NCBI GenBank assembly: GCA_965277855.1
Contig: OZ255847.1
Location: 3,596,001-3,660,000, forward strand
Direction: 5' to 3'
DNA from: Bog-105 sp965277855
Lineage (GTDB): Bacteria > Acidobacteriota > Terriglobia > Bryobacterales > Bryobacteraceae
DNA length: 64,000 nucleotides
A program made the translations under genes and the position numbers. Under the pieces are notes generated by a model. That model was given only the letters and a program-made list of their open reading frames with translations, did no database searches and was not told the origin of the DNA. Numbering within the stretch: position 1 is the first letter of the stretch; each line of letters starts with the position of its first letter. Positions 16,537-24,594 of this stretch are shown piece after piece.

Positions 16537-17844
16537 CTGAATCCGCGTGACCCTCACCTGAACCTTTTCCGCTTCTGCGAAATTCTGATCCGACCGCAGC
16601 GCCACCTCATAGTGCGCCAGCAGTTTGCCCAAAGCCGGGTCATCTGGCCCGTACACCCGCTCGCGGGTCGCCGCCGCTTGCCGGAACAATGGCTCTGCTT
16701 CCGCAAATCGCCCCCTCGCGCAGTACAGGATCGCTAGATTTCCATCCACCAGGCCCGTATCTACATCCTCCGCCCCGAGCGCCGCTTTGTCGATTTCGAG
16801 CGCCCGGTCTAAGTCGCTTTCCGCTTCCGTCCACCGCCTGCGCACCACCGCGAGTGCTCCCAGGTTGCTGAGGTCTCCCGCTACCTTCGCGCTGTTTGGC
16901 CCTATAGTTTTCTGGTCGATCCGCAGCGCCTCGGTATAGAACTCTTTCGCTTTCCTTCCGCTATGCTTCCCCTTCATGTAAAGCGTGCCAAGTTTGCTCA
17001 AAACCGTCGCCACATCCGGATGCTCCACGCCGTGCATAGCCTCCAGCGCCACCACCGAGCGCTTCAGAAGTTCTTCCGCGCTGCGCGAATCCCCTTGCGC
17101 TTCTTTCACTTGCGCCAGATTGCTCCAGGACGCTGCCAACCCCGACCGATCCCCTCCAGCGGCGCCCATCTCCACTGCCCTGGTTAGATACTGATCCGCT
17201 GCCGCATAGCGTGACCGCGCCAGATTGATCCGGCCCAGCAGACTCAATGCCGCCTGCCGTTGTAGAACCTGCCCCGCACACTTCTGCGCTTCAGTCAGGG
17301 CCGCCGTGGCCAGTTCTTCCGCCTCTTGATACTTGCCCCGGCCGTACAAAGCCGCTGCCAGATTGTTCCGCATTTCAGCCCGCAACTCCGGTACAAGCGT
17401 TGCCTCCCCGGCGGCAATCGACATCGTTCTCCGGCCTGCCGTCTCCGCCTTCGCGAGTTGCCCTTCGTTGACATACAGCAACGTCAAGCCGTTTAGCGGA
17501 CCGATCAGTTTCGGGCTTTTCTTGCTGAATGATGCCTCCCGATCCGCTAAAGCGCGTAGATAAAACGTCTCGGATTCCGCGTACCGTGCCTCGGCCCGAT
17601 ACACTGCTCCGAGGTTGATGTAAATTGTCGATTGCACCTGGCTGTCGGGTGCCCCATCCAGCTGCAACAAAGCCCGCCTGAATTGTTGTTCCGCCTCCGC
17701 ATATCGCCCGTTCGCATAAGCGTGGCTACCCGTATTGTTGAGCTCGATCGCGGTCGCCGCTTTCGTCTGGCTCGCCCAGATTTGCCATCCGCTTAGCAGC
17801 AGTACGAAAAGTTTCGTCTTCACACTTCGATCATGAAGTGCCAA
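16501..17844 (-). CDS. secreted tetratricopeptide-repeat protein
   Basis: The 447-residue chain opens with a signal-like hydrophobic stretch (L-F-V-L-L-L-S-G-W-Q-I-W-A) and then consists almost wholly of TPR units of the kinesin-light-chain/CHAT-associated type with 42-residue spacing (for example Y-A-E-A-E-Q-Q-F-R-R-A-L, then Y-A-E-S-E-T-F-Y-L-R-A-L, and a late G-R-F-A-E-A-E-P-L-F-R-Q-A). There is no catalytic domain. It probably scaffolds protein complexes outside the cytoplasm. Its last 12 codons lie in the 157-bp repeat, showing that its 3' end was the insertion target and was restored. The gene lies 57 bases downstream of the next TPR gene, with a hairpin in between. Confidence 0.9.
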   Translation of the reverse strand: MALHDRSVKTKLFVLLLSGWQIWASQTKAATAIELNNTGSHAYANGRYAEAEQQFRRALLQLDGAPDSQVQSTIYINLGAVYRAEARYAESETFYLRALADREASFSKKSPKLIGPLNGLTLLYVNEGQLAKAETAGRRTMSIAAGEATLVPELRAEMRNNLAAALYGRGKYQEAEELATAALTEAQKCAGQVLQRQAALSLLGRINLARSRYAAADQYLTRAVEMGAAGGDRSGLAASWSNLAQVKEAQGDSRSAEELLKRSVVALEAMHGVEHPDVATVLSKLGTLYMKGKHSGRKAKEFYTEALRIDQKTIGPNSAKVAGDLSNLGALAVVRRRWTEAESDLDRALEIDKAALGAEDVDTGLVDGNLAILYCARGRFAEAEPLFRQAAATRERVYGPDDPALGKLLAHYEVALRSDQNFAEAEKVQVRVTRIQVRNALCEESRN

Positions 17845-17874
17845 CAGCCTCCCGCACCAGTATCAGGGCGTAAG

Positions 17875-17898
17875 CTTACCGTGTGATCTTACGGTAAG
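17875..17898 (-). terminator. possible hairpin between two TPR genes
   Basis: An 8-bp perfect inverted repeat, CTTACCGT at 17875-17882 and ACGGTAAG at 17891-17898, lies between the 599-residue gene and the next minus-strand gene. There is no T-run, so it may be an attenuator, an mRNA-stability element or a protein-binding site rather than a factor-independent terminator. Confidence 0.35.
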
Positions 17899-17901
17899 TT
17901 C

Positions 17902-19701
17902 TCACTTCTCGAAGCCGATGCGCTCCAGCAACCTGCGAAATCGCGGTTCGTCGCGCAACACGTCGACCACCGGATGCACCTTCAATCCAATAATCGAAGA
18001 CTCCCGCCGGTCCGCGGCCCGCTCCAGCCAGTCCAAAGCCTGTTCGCGCTCCCCTAAGCCTAGATGAATCAAAGCGAAACAAGCGGATGGTACGGGCCGC
18101 GTGGCCGCTATTTCCCGTAGTCGCGCGGCCAGTTCCCGCGCCCTCTCAACATTTCCCGATAAAGCGTATGCCTGCCCTAGCGCTCCAAAAATACTTGGTA
18201 CCTCCCCGGCCAGCGCCAGCCCTTTTTCGAGCGAGGCAATGGCTTCCGGGTAACGCCCCTGCTGGATGTAAGCTCGCCCGAGCGCCGTATAAGCCTTGTA
18301 GTAAGACGGATCCTGTGCCAGCAACGTCCGGTATTGCGCCAGTGCCGTCGCGTAATCCCGGCGCAACAGCGAGACGTGAGCTCTGGCGCCCAACATGACC
18401 GGCGAAAGCGGATCCAACTGAATGCCGATCTCCAGCTGCCGCGTCGCTTCGTCCATCCGTCCCAACTGTGCCAGGTGATCGACACCGTACCAGTGATGAG
18501 CCGGTACGTACCCGGGATTGAGCCGTAAAGATCTTTTGAAAGCTTCCTCAGCGGCCGCCCAAGCCCAGTCATACAAAGTCAAAATCAGGCCAAACGAGGC
18601 CTGAGCTTCCGCCGATTCCGGATTGAGTTCGAGCGCGCGCTTTACCCATTGCTTCGCTTTTTCCATCGAGGCGGGGCTGTCCACAAAGCCGTACTCGGCC
18701 AGCAGCGTATAAGTGTCCGCCAAGCCCGCGTGCGCCGGAGCCGAATTCGGATCCTCCGCAATGGCCTGCTCAAAGCAGATTACGCTTCTCTGCAAGCCTT
18801 CCGCCGTCCGCTCCCGCGCATGAAATCGCCCCTTCAAGCAAAGCTGGTAGCTGTCCAGATTACGTTTCGCGCCCGCCGCCTCCGCCGCCCCTTCACTGCC
18901 TTTCGTGAACCGCAATTGCAGAGCGTTCACCATCGACTGCGCAATGTCTTCCTGAATATCGAAAATATCCCGCAGCTTGCGATCGTAAATTTCCGACCAT
19001 ACGTAATGGTTTTGCCTTGTTTCAATTAGGTGCGCACTCACCCGCAAACGGTCCGTCGTTTGCCGGACGCTGCCCCGCAGCACGTACTCCACATCCAGGC
19101 GGTCCCGCACCGTTTCGAGTTCGCCCTGCTGGCCTTTTAACTGAACTGCTGAGTTCCATGCCACCACTCGCAATTCCGGGATGCGTGTCAAGGCATTGAT
19201 TAACTCTTCCGTCAGGCCATCGCTCAGAAACTCGCTCCCGCCGTCCGCGTTCAGGTTGATAAACGGCAAAATCGCAATCGTATTCCGTTGCGTTTTCTCT
19301 ATCACCGCTCCTCTCGAAGACCGCCTGCGGAAAGCCGGCGCGTACCGCCCTTTCGGAAATTCCACCACCACGCTGTCGTGCCGCCCCGATCCCTCGTAGT
19401 ACGTCTGCAGCTTCGTCCGCAAACGTCGCGCCTCTACCCGTACGATCGGATCCAGCCGCGGATCGTAATCCGCCTGCCGGTCAAATACCTGCATCCCGAT
19501 CACGCTCTCTTTTAACTGCGAAGCATTCCCGCGCAGCGCTTCTTCCACTGCAAAATGCAGAAACCGCGCCATCCGCGGAGATTCCGCGAAAATTCCGTTC
19601 CCCAGAATCTTATCGAGTTGTTCACGAATCGCCGACGGCTCAATCTCAGGCCAGACAGGCGCCCCAACCCGCCCCGTCGACTCTTCCATTTTCATCAGCA
19701 T
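17902..19701 (-). CDS. TPR protein with N-terminal regulator-like domain and adenylate-cyclase-associated (CadC-like) middle region
   Basis: The 599-residue protein has three parts. Residues about 20-130 form a conserved acidobacterial domain with the signature S-P-R-M-A-R-F-L, L-K-E-S-V-I-G and D-P-I-V-R-V-E-A-R-R-L-R-T-K-L, which resembles a DNA-binding or dimerising module. Residues about 140-270 match the segment of CadC/TolB-like cyclase-linked proteins (I-A-I-L-P-F-I-N-L, then F-L-S-D-G-L-T-E-E-L-I, then L-R-G-S-V-R). The rest is TPR (A-L-E-L-N-P-E-S-A-E-A, then L-G-R-A-Y-I-Q-Q-G-R-Y). There is no transmembrane helix. It is probably a cytoplasmic signalling or regulatory protein; the nearest ATG codons at 19701 and 19695 are equally possible starts. 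Confidence 0.85.
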   Translation of the reverse strand: MLMKMEESTGRVGAPVWPEIEPSAIREQLDKILGNGIFAESPRMARFLHFAVEEALRGNASQLKESVIGMQVFDRQADYDPRLDPIVRVEARRLRTKLQTYYEGSGRHDSVVVEFPKGRYAPAFRRRSSRGAVIEKTQRNTIAILPFINLNADGGSEFLSDGLTEELINALTRIPELRVVAWNSAVQLKGQQGELETVRDRLDVEYVLRGSVRQTTDRLRVSAHLIETRQNHYVWSEIYDRKLRDIFDIQEDIAQSMVNALQLRFTKGSEGAAEAAGAKRNLDSYQLCLKGRFHARERTAEGLQRSVICFEQAIAEDPNSAPAHAGLADTYTLLAEYGFVDSPASMEKAKQWVKRALELNPESAEAQASFGLILTLYDWAWAAAEEAFKRSLRLNPGYVPAHHWYGVDHLAQLGRMDEATRQLEIGIQLDPLSPVMLGARAHVSLLRRDYATALAQYRTLLAQDPSYYKAYTALGRAYIQQGRYPEAIASLEKGLALAGEVPSIFGALGQAYALSGNVERARELAARLREIAATRPVPSACFALIHLGLGEREQALDWLERAADRRESSIIGLKVHPVVDVLRDEPRFRRLLERIGFEK

Positions 19702-19734
19702 TTCGTCCTTTGCTCCCCCGCTGTGGCCGCCTCT

Positions 19735-20625
19735 TCACAACTCCAGCACTGCTCCGCGCACCACCGGCGTCACGTAGCCGCCTACTTCGATGCTGCTCTC
19801 TCCATCCCCCTCGTTAAACCGGAAATGTAATAGGCTTCGCCGGCCCATTTTAGTCCCTTGCTCGCTCATCAGTTGCGTCCCGCTTTCGTGCGCACAGAGC
19901 TTATGCCGGGCCATGTAAGCGGCCAGCGGCCCGGTCGCGCTTCCCGTGGCAGGATCTTCCACCACCCCCATCTCGGGTGCAAACATGCGAGAGTAAGCGC
20001 CCTCCGCCGTCGGCGTAAACACAAACAGCATCACCTCATTGGCGCTCGTGCCCAGCAGCTTTCGCAATCCGGCTCGTTCCGACCACGCCCGGTCCACAGC
20101 TTCTGTATCCTTTACCGCCACAAAAACAGCCGGGTTCCCCGCACTTACCCATTGCGGCGCAATTTCTAACAGATCCTGCACTTCAAGTTCCAAGGCTTGC
20201 GCGCATGCTGCCCGCTCAAATACCTTTCCAAACTCGATCTTGGGCGTTGTCAGCCAGAAAAGCGGTCGGTCCAAGTGGTCTATCCGAATTGGCACTGTAC
20301 CGACTCCTTCTTCCAAAGCGAAACGTTCGGCTTCTTTCGCCACCCGGCCCCCCTCCCACATCACAAAGCTTGTCCCGATCGTGGGATGCCCGGCAAACTT
20401 CAGTTCCCGCGCCGGTGTAAAGATGCGCAGCTTTGCCACACAATCCTCCCTTGTAGGCTCTAAGACGAAGACTGTCTCGGAAAGGTTCAATTCCTGGGCG
20501 ATCCGTTGCATCGTCTCGCCATCTATCCCCGCTGCGTGCGGAAACACCGCCAGCGGATTGCCTTCAAACCGCTCTCGCGTAAAAACATCGACTACCTGGT
20601 ATTCGTATCGTCTTCGTTCAGACAT
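19735..20625 (-). CDS. PhzF family isomerase/epimerase
   Basis: The 296-residue protein has the two-lobed PhzF (diaminopimelate-epimerase-like) fold. Visible signatures are V-V-D-V-F-T then F-E-G-N-P-L-A-V-F near the N-terminus, L-N-L-S-E-T-V-F-V with the conserved catalytic Glu, F-A-G-H-P-T-I-G-T, and E-D-P-A-T-G-S-A-T-G-P-L-A in the C-lobe. PhzF isomerises a dihydroanthranilate in phenazine synthesis, but most relatives outside phenazine clusters have unknown substrates, and no phenazine gene is here. It is divergent from an ArsR-type regulator gene 53 bases away, which may control it. Confidence 0.93.
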   Translation of the reverse strand: MSERRRYEYQVVDVFTRERFEGNPLAVFPHAAGIDGETMQRIAQELNLSETVFVLEPTREDCVAKLRIFTPARELKFAGHPTIGTSFVMWEGGRVAKEAERFALEEGVGTVPIRIDHLDRPLFWLTTPKIEFGKVFERAACAQALELEVQDLLEIAPQWVSAGNPAVFVAVKDTEAVDRAWSERAGLRKLLGTSANEVMLFVFTPTAEGAYSRMFAPEMGVVEDPATGSATGPLAAYMARHKLCAHESGTQLMSEQGTKMGRRSLLHFRFNEGDGESSIEVGGYVTPVVRGAVLEL

Positions 20626-20647
20626 AATTAAACAGCACCGTTTCCGC

Positions 20648-20677
20648 AGTATACTTAGTCGGTTGCCTAATTGTCTA
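20648..20677 (-). promoter_or_regulatory. promoter of the phzF-like gene
   Basis: On the minus strand the intergenic region reads TAGACA (20677-20672), 18 bases, then TATACT (20653-20648), a good sigma-70-type promoter for the PhzF gene. The half-sites TTAG and CTAA inside the spacer form a small inverted repeat and could be where the divergent ArsR-type regulator binds. Confidence 0.45.
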
Positions 20678-20678
20678 T

Positions 20679-20981
20679 ATGAAAATGGAAACTGCTCTGC
20701 GCGCTCTCGCCAACGAACGTCGTTTACAAATTCTCGCCTGGCTCAAAGAACCCGTAGGCCTATTTCCCCCGCAAGTCGACGGCGATCTTCTCAAAGATGG
20801 CGTCTGCGGCCTTTCCATTGCCCAGAAGCTCGATGTCTCGCAACCCACTGCCAGCGAACATCTGAAAGTCCTGACACAGGCAGGCCTGATTAAAGGCAAG
20901 CGCATCAAACAGTGGACATTCTACAAGCGCGATGAAGCCGGCATCAAAGAACTGAAAAAACTCCTAGCCAGGAAACTCTAA
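20679..20981 (+). CDS. ArsR-family winged-helix transcriptional regulator
   Basis: The 100-residue protein begins with A-L-A-N-E-R-R-L-Q-I-L-A-W-L-K and has the recognition helix pattern S-I-A-Q-K-L-D-V-S-Q-P-T-A-S-E-H-L-K-V-L followed by a wing (I-K-Q-W-T-F-Y-K). There is an insertion with a single Cys (D-G-V-C-G-L-S) between the first helices; no metal-binding C-x-C is present, so it is probably not a metal sensor. It is divergent from the PhzF gene and likely regulates it and itself. Two in-frame ATGs (20679 and 20685) are both plausible starts. Confidence 0.9.
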   Translation: MKMETALRALANERRLQILAWLKEPVGLFPPQVDGDLLKDGVCGLSIAQKLDVSQPTASEHLKVLTQAGLIKGKRIKQWTFYKRDEAGIKELKKLLARKL

Positions 20982-20984
20982 ATC

Positions 20985-21012
20985 CGTAGGGTAGGCTTTA
21001 GCCTGCCATCTT
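20985..21012. repeat. dispersed intergenic palindromic repeat, copy 1
   Basis: The core GTAGGCTTTAGCCTGCCATC lies at 20991-21010 in the convergent gap between the arsR-type gene and pgm. The arms AGGCT/AGCCT form a short stem. Related copies lie at 29175-29198 and 35496-35518. Confidence 0.6.
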
Positions 21013-21047
21013 CAACCGTCCGCCCATGGGACACGAGCGTCCCAAAA

Positions 21048-22709
21048 TCAAACCTTCGCCGCCGTCGCCCCTTCAAACACCCGCGAGATCAATTCCTTCG
21101 CTTCGTCCTGAATGCGCTTCAAATGATCTTTGCCGGAAAAACTCTCCGCATAGATCTTGTAAACATCTTCCGTGCCGGAAGGCCGCGCCGCAAACCAGCC
21201 ATTCTTCGTCACAACTTTCAATCCGCCGAGTGCTGCGCCATTTCCCGGAGCTTTGGTCAGCATCGCCTCGATTTTCTCGCCCGCCAGTTCCTTAGCGGAA
21301 ACCTGCTCCGGCGATAGCTTCTGCAAAATGCCCTTCTCATCCGGGGTCGCGGGCGCATCGATCCGCTCGTACGCCGGATCGCCGAATTGCCCCGTCAGCT
21401 CGCGGTATCGTTCTCCGGGATCTTTGCCCAGCTTTGCCGTGATCTCCGCCGAGAGCAGCCCGAGGATCAGCCCATCCTTATCGGTGCTCCACGCTTCGCC
21501 GCTCTTTTGCAGAAACGAAGCCCCCGCGCTCTCTTCTCCGCCAAAGCCGAGCGATCCATTGAGCAGCCCATCCACAAACCATTTGAACCCGACCGGCACT
21601 TCGTATAACTTGCGTTTCAAATCCGCCGCCACGCGGTCGATCATGCTGCTGCTCACCAGAGTCTTACCCACGCCCGATTCAGGCTTCCATTCCGGCCGGT
21701 GCTGGAACAGATAATCGATCGCCACCGCCAGATAGTGATTCGGATTCAGCAGTCCGCTGCCGCGCGTCACGACCCCGTGCCGGTCATGGTCGGTGTCGCA
21801 CGCAAACGCCACGTCGAACTTATCCTTGATGGCGATCAGGCCGGCCATCGCATACGGCGATGAACAATCCATGCGAATCTTGCCGTCCCAGTCCAAGCTC
21901 ATGAATCGAAACGTCGGGTCGACGTCCGTGTTCACCACCGTGAGGCGCAGCTTGTACTTCTCTGCGATCCGAGGCCAGTACGCCACGCCTGCGCCGCCCA
22001 GCGGATCTACGCCCAAATTCAAATCCGCTTTCTGAATCGCCGCAAAATCAATTACCGATTGCAAACCGTTCACATACTCGGACACATAATCGAACCGCCT
22101 CGTTCTCGCCGCCCGCAGCGCGCGTTCCACCGGCATCCGATGGACGCCCGCCAGACGTTTACCCAGTAGTTCGTTGCCGTGATTCTCGATCCACTTAGTA
22201 GCCGTGGTATCTGCCGGTCCGCCCGATGGCGGATTGTATTTGAACCCGCCATCTTCCGGGGGATTGTGCGACGGCGTAATCACAATGCCATCGGCCAGCC
22301 CGTCTGTACGGCCGCGATTGTATTTCAGGACCGCATGCGAGAGCGCCGGCGTCGGTGTGTAGCCACCTGCTTCATCGATCCTGACTTCCACATCGTTTGC
22401 CGCCAGCACCTCCAGCGCGGTCAGAAATGCCGGCTCCGAAAGTGCGTGCGTATCGAGTGCCAGAAATAATGGTCCGGTAATTCCCAATTGCTTCCGGTAT
22501 TCACAAATCGCCTGCGTAATCGCCAGAATATGATTCTCGTTGAAGCTGCCGTGGAACGAGGAACCACGATGCCCCGACGTCCCAAATGCCACTCTCTGCG
22601 TCTTCTCGCCCGCGTCTGGTTTTAATGTGTAGTAACTAGCCACTAAACGTGGTACGTGAACAAGCTGCGAAGGATCTGCGGGTTTTCCGGCTCGTGCATC
22701 GGTTGGCAT
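21048..22709 (-). CDS. pgm: phosphoglucomutase (alpha-D-glucose phosphate-specific)
   Basis: The enzyme interconverts glucose 1-phosphate and glucose 6-phosphate, linking glycolysis to glycogen and sugar-nucleotide synthesis. The 553 residues match the usual bacterial length. Signatures seen: F-G-T-S-G-H-R-G near 43, the phosphoserine loop T-P-S-H-N-P-P at about 145, the metal-binding D-T-D-H-D-R-H near 305, the sugar loop G-G-E-E-S-A-G near 395 and the phosphate-binding R-P-S-G-T-E-D near 516. All expected residues are present. The gene stands alone between an arsR-type gene (convergent) and an esterase-fold gene on the same strand. Confidence 0.96.
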   Translation of the reverse strand: MPTDARAGKPADPSQLVHVPRLVASYYTLKPDAGEKTQRVAFGTSGHRGSSFHGSFNENHILAITQAICEYRKQLGITGPLFLALDTHALSEPAFLTALEVLAANDVEVRIDEAGGYTPTPALSHAVLKYNRGRTDGLADGIVITPSHNPPEDGGFKYNPPSGGPADTTATKWIENHGNELLGKRLAGVHRMPVERALRAARTRRFDYVSEYVNGLQSVIDFAAIQKADLNLGVDPLGGAGVAYWPRIAEKYKLRLTVVNTDVDPTFRFMSLDWDGKIRMDCSSPYAMAGLIAIKDKFDVAFACDTDHDRHGVVTRGSGLLNPNHYLAVAIDYLFQHRPEWKPESGVGKTLVSSSMIDRVAADLKRKLYEVPVGFKWFVDGLLNGSLGFGGEESAGASFLQKSGEAWSTDKDGLILGLLSAEITAKLGKDPGERYRELTGQFGDPAYERIDAPATPDEKGILQKLSPEQVSAKELAGEKIEAMLTKAPGNGAALGGLKVVTKNGWFAARPSGTEDVYKIYAESFSGKDHLKRIQDEAKELISRVFEGATAAKV

Positions 22710-22784
22710 ACAGGCTCTCGGTCGTCTCGGAAATGGGACGCCTCAACGCGCCCCCTGTTTCAATTCGCTCTATATAGCTGTCAT

Positions 22785-23495
22785 CTACAAATATTTCCGC
22801 GCCATCTTTCGCCACAACGGCCACTCCAGCCGCTCTTCCGCCGGCCACACCTCTAACGAATGCGGCATTCCCTGACGATTGAATATTTCAGACATCCGGT
22901 AGCTCTCGCCCAGCGACGCATCGGCCGCCCCGGCCCCCAACACTAAATGCATGCGCCGGTAGTGCTCCACAAACCACGGATCGCTCGTATTCGGCAGATA
23001 ATCCACCGGGTTGTTGAAATAGAAATCGTTGTCATAGTACCCATCCATCAGCGGCTTCATATCGAAAGTTCCGCTCATCGCCACGCACCCCGCAACGACG
23101 TCTGGATGCCGTAAAGCGAAGTTCAACGCCTGGTATGCTCCCATGCCGCACCCTGTCGTCGAAAGTTGCGGCATCCCGCTCCGTCCTTTGATAAGCGGCA
23201 CCACCTCAGCCAGCACGTACGCCTCATAAGCGACCTGCCTCGTCACCCGCTCATGCGGATGAATCGATTTATTTTGCCAGCTCGCCGCATCGATCCCGTC
23301 TACGCAAAATACCTGCAGTTGCCCTGCATCGATCTTGGCCGCCAGCTCTGCGATCATGCCCGCATTCTCATACTCAAAAAAACGTCCCGTCCACGACGGA
23401 TACACCAGCAGCGGAGGACCCGCCTGCCCATACGCCAGCAGTTCCATCTGGCGCCCGACCCGCTCACTCCTCCAATTGTGATAATCACGTCGCAT
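22785..23495 (-). CDS. esterase-family alpha/beta-hydrolase fold, catalytic serine missing
   Basis: The 236-residue protein belongs to the PF00756-type esterase/S-formylglutathione-hydrolase-like fold: L-L-V-Y-P-S-W-T-G-R near 30, Q-V-F-C-V-D-G-I-D near 62, and the elbow T-T-G-C-G-M-G-A-Y at 113-121. In relatives the elbow reads G-C-S-x-G; here residue 117 is Gly (codon GGC), so the nucleophile is absent. The later acid/His region is poorly defined. There is no signal peptide. It may be a pseudo-enzyme with a binding role, or the residue may be lost by mutation. The ATG at 23495 fits the family start (M-R-R-D-Y-H-N-W). Confidence 0.88.
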   Translation of the reverse strand: MRRDYHNWRSERVGRQMELLAYGQAGPPLLVYPSWTGRFFEYENAGMIAELAAKIDAGQLQVFCVDGIDAASWQNKSIHPHERVTRQVAYEAYVLAEVVPLIKGRSGMPQLSTTGCGMGAYQALNFALRHPDVVAGCVAMSGTFDMKPLMDGYYDNDFYFNNPVDYLPNTSDPWFVEHYRRMHLVLGAGAADASLGESYRMSEIFNRQGMPHSLEVWPAEERLEWPLWRKMARKYL

Positions 23496-23602
23496 TCCGC
23501 CGAACCCCCTTCACAGTATTGCCCTCCAGCATCCCTTGCAACTAATCGACTACTTAGCAACATCCAAACGGTACGGAGCAGGGGCAGTTTAGAATTGACA
23601 AG

Positions 23603-24427
23603 ATGGCAACGCGTCGCTTCCTGGGCGTGTTTTCCGGCTTGTCTTTCTTCTCCCTTGTCACAAAATCTTTGAGACCTCTAGTCATGGCTGTTGTCATTTC
23701 AGCCCTCTTGAGCACCGCGCAGATCGGTTCCGCTGCCTATGTTCCAGAGCCCAACCCTGACCCCTCTGGTCAAACCACTCAAATCATTGACCGGTATTTG
23801 CACGCTACTGGCGATAATGAAAATTCATTACATGGAGCCTCGATGGAAGTGGATATCGACGCTTCTGTCCCCAAGCTGCAGGAAAATGGTCGCCTCCACG
23901 CACTCCGGCTCATCTCACGTATGGGCCACATCAGTTACCGCGTCCTTGGTTTCCAGGGCAGCAACACGGTGAAGAATCAGATCATCGCCCGCTACCTGCA
24001 AGCCGAACAGCAAGGGCAGACCAATTCCAAAATGGCTATCACGCCTGTTAATTATCGTTTCCATTCCAGAGGAGTACGGCGCACCCCTTCTGGAGAAGAT
24101 GTCTTCGTGGTCGCTCTCTCCCCGCGCAAACATGCCGCTGGATTATTTAAGGGCGAGATGTGGCTCGACTACAACACCTGCTTGCCCGTTTACGAAAAAG
24201 GTCGTCTCGTAAAAAACCCAAGCATCTTCTTCAAGAAAGTAGACTTTGAACGCGCCTTCGCCATTCACAACGGGAGAGCGGTTCCTCAGCATATGAGCAG
24301 TGTGATAACCACCCGGCTCGTGGGCAAAGTCGAACTCGATGTCAACTACACGAACTTTTCCGAAACGCTTGACGACGCGCAGTCGGGCGGTTCAATCCTG
24401 TCTTTAACCAGCAATTTTGCTCAGTAA
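23603..24427 (+). CDS. exported LolA/outer-membrane-lipoprotein-sorting-like protein
   Basis: The 274-residue protein has an unusually long N-region before its hydrophobic core (V-M-A-V-V-I-S-A-L-L-S); a second start at 23684 would give a shorter, more normal signal peptide. After cleavage near S-A-A-Y it has the pattern of acidobacterial proteins related to LolA/LolB (I-I-D-R-Y-L-H-A-T-G, later G-E-M-W-L-D-Y-N-T-C-L-P-V-Y, then F-K-K-V-D-F-E-R). These bind acyl chains in a half-barrel. The similarity is by pattern only, so the function is tentative. It precedes the hopanoid cluster by 167 bases but is not obviously part of it. Confidence 0.75.
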   Translation: MATRRFLGVFSGLSFFSLVTKSLRPLVMAVVISALLSTAQIGSAAYVPEPNPDPSGQTTQIIDRYLHATGDNENSLHGASMEVDIDASVPKLQENGRLHALRLISRMGHISYRVLGFQGSNTVKNQIIARYLQAEQQGQTNSKMAITPVNYRFHSRGVRRTPSGEDVFVVALSPRKHAAGLFKGEMWLDYNTCLPVYEKGRLVKNPSIFFKKVDFERAFAIHNGRAVPQHMSSVITTRLVGKVELDVNYTNFSETLDDAQSGGSILSLTSNFAQ

Positions 24428-24594
24428 GAAAGGCCGCCGCTGGGGGTGTGAATCTCGCCTTCCGTCAACCCCTCACGACCGCTTGGCGGTCCTTCGGTTG
24501 AGTATGGGAATACGGGCAAAGTAACATAAGAAGTAAGCGCACGGGCCGCTCGCTGCTTTCTTGTGCGCGTTCCGTAGAAGCTTCAAGGGAGTCC

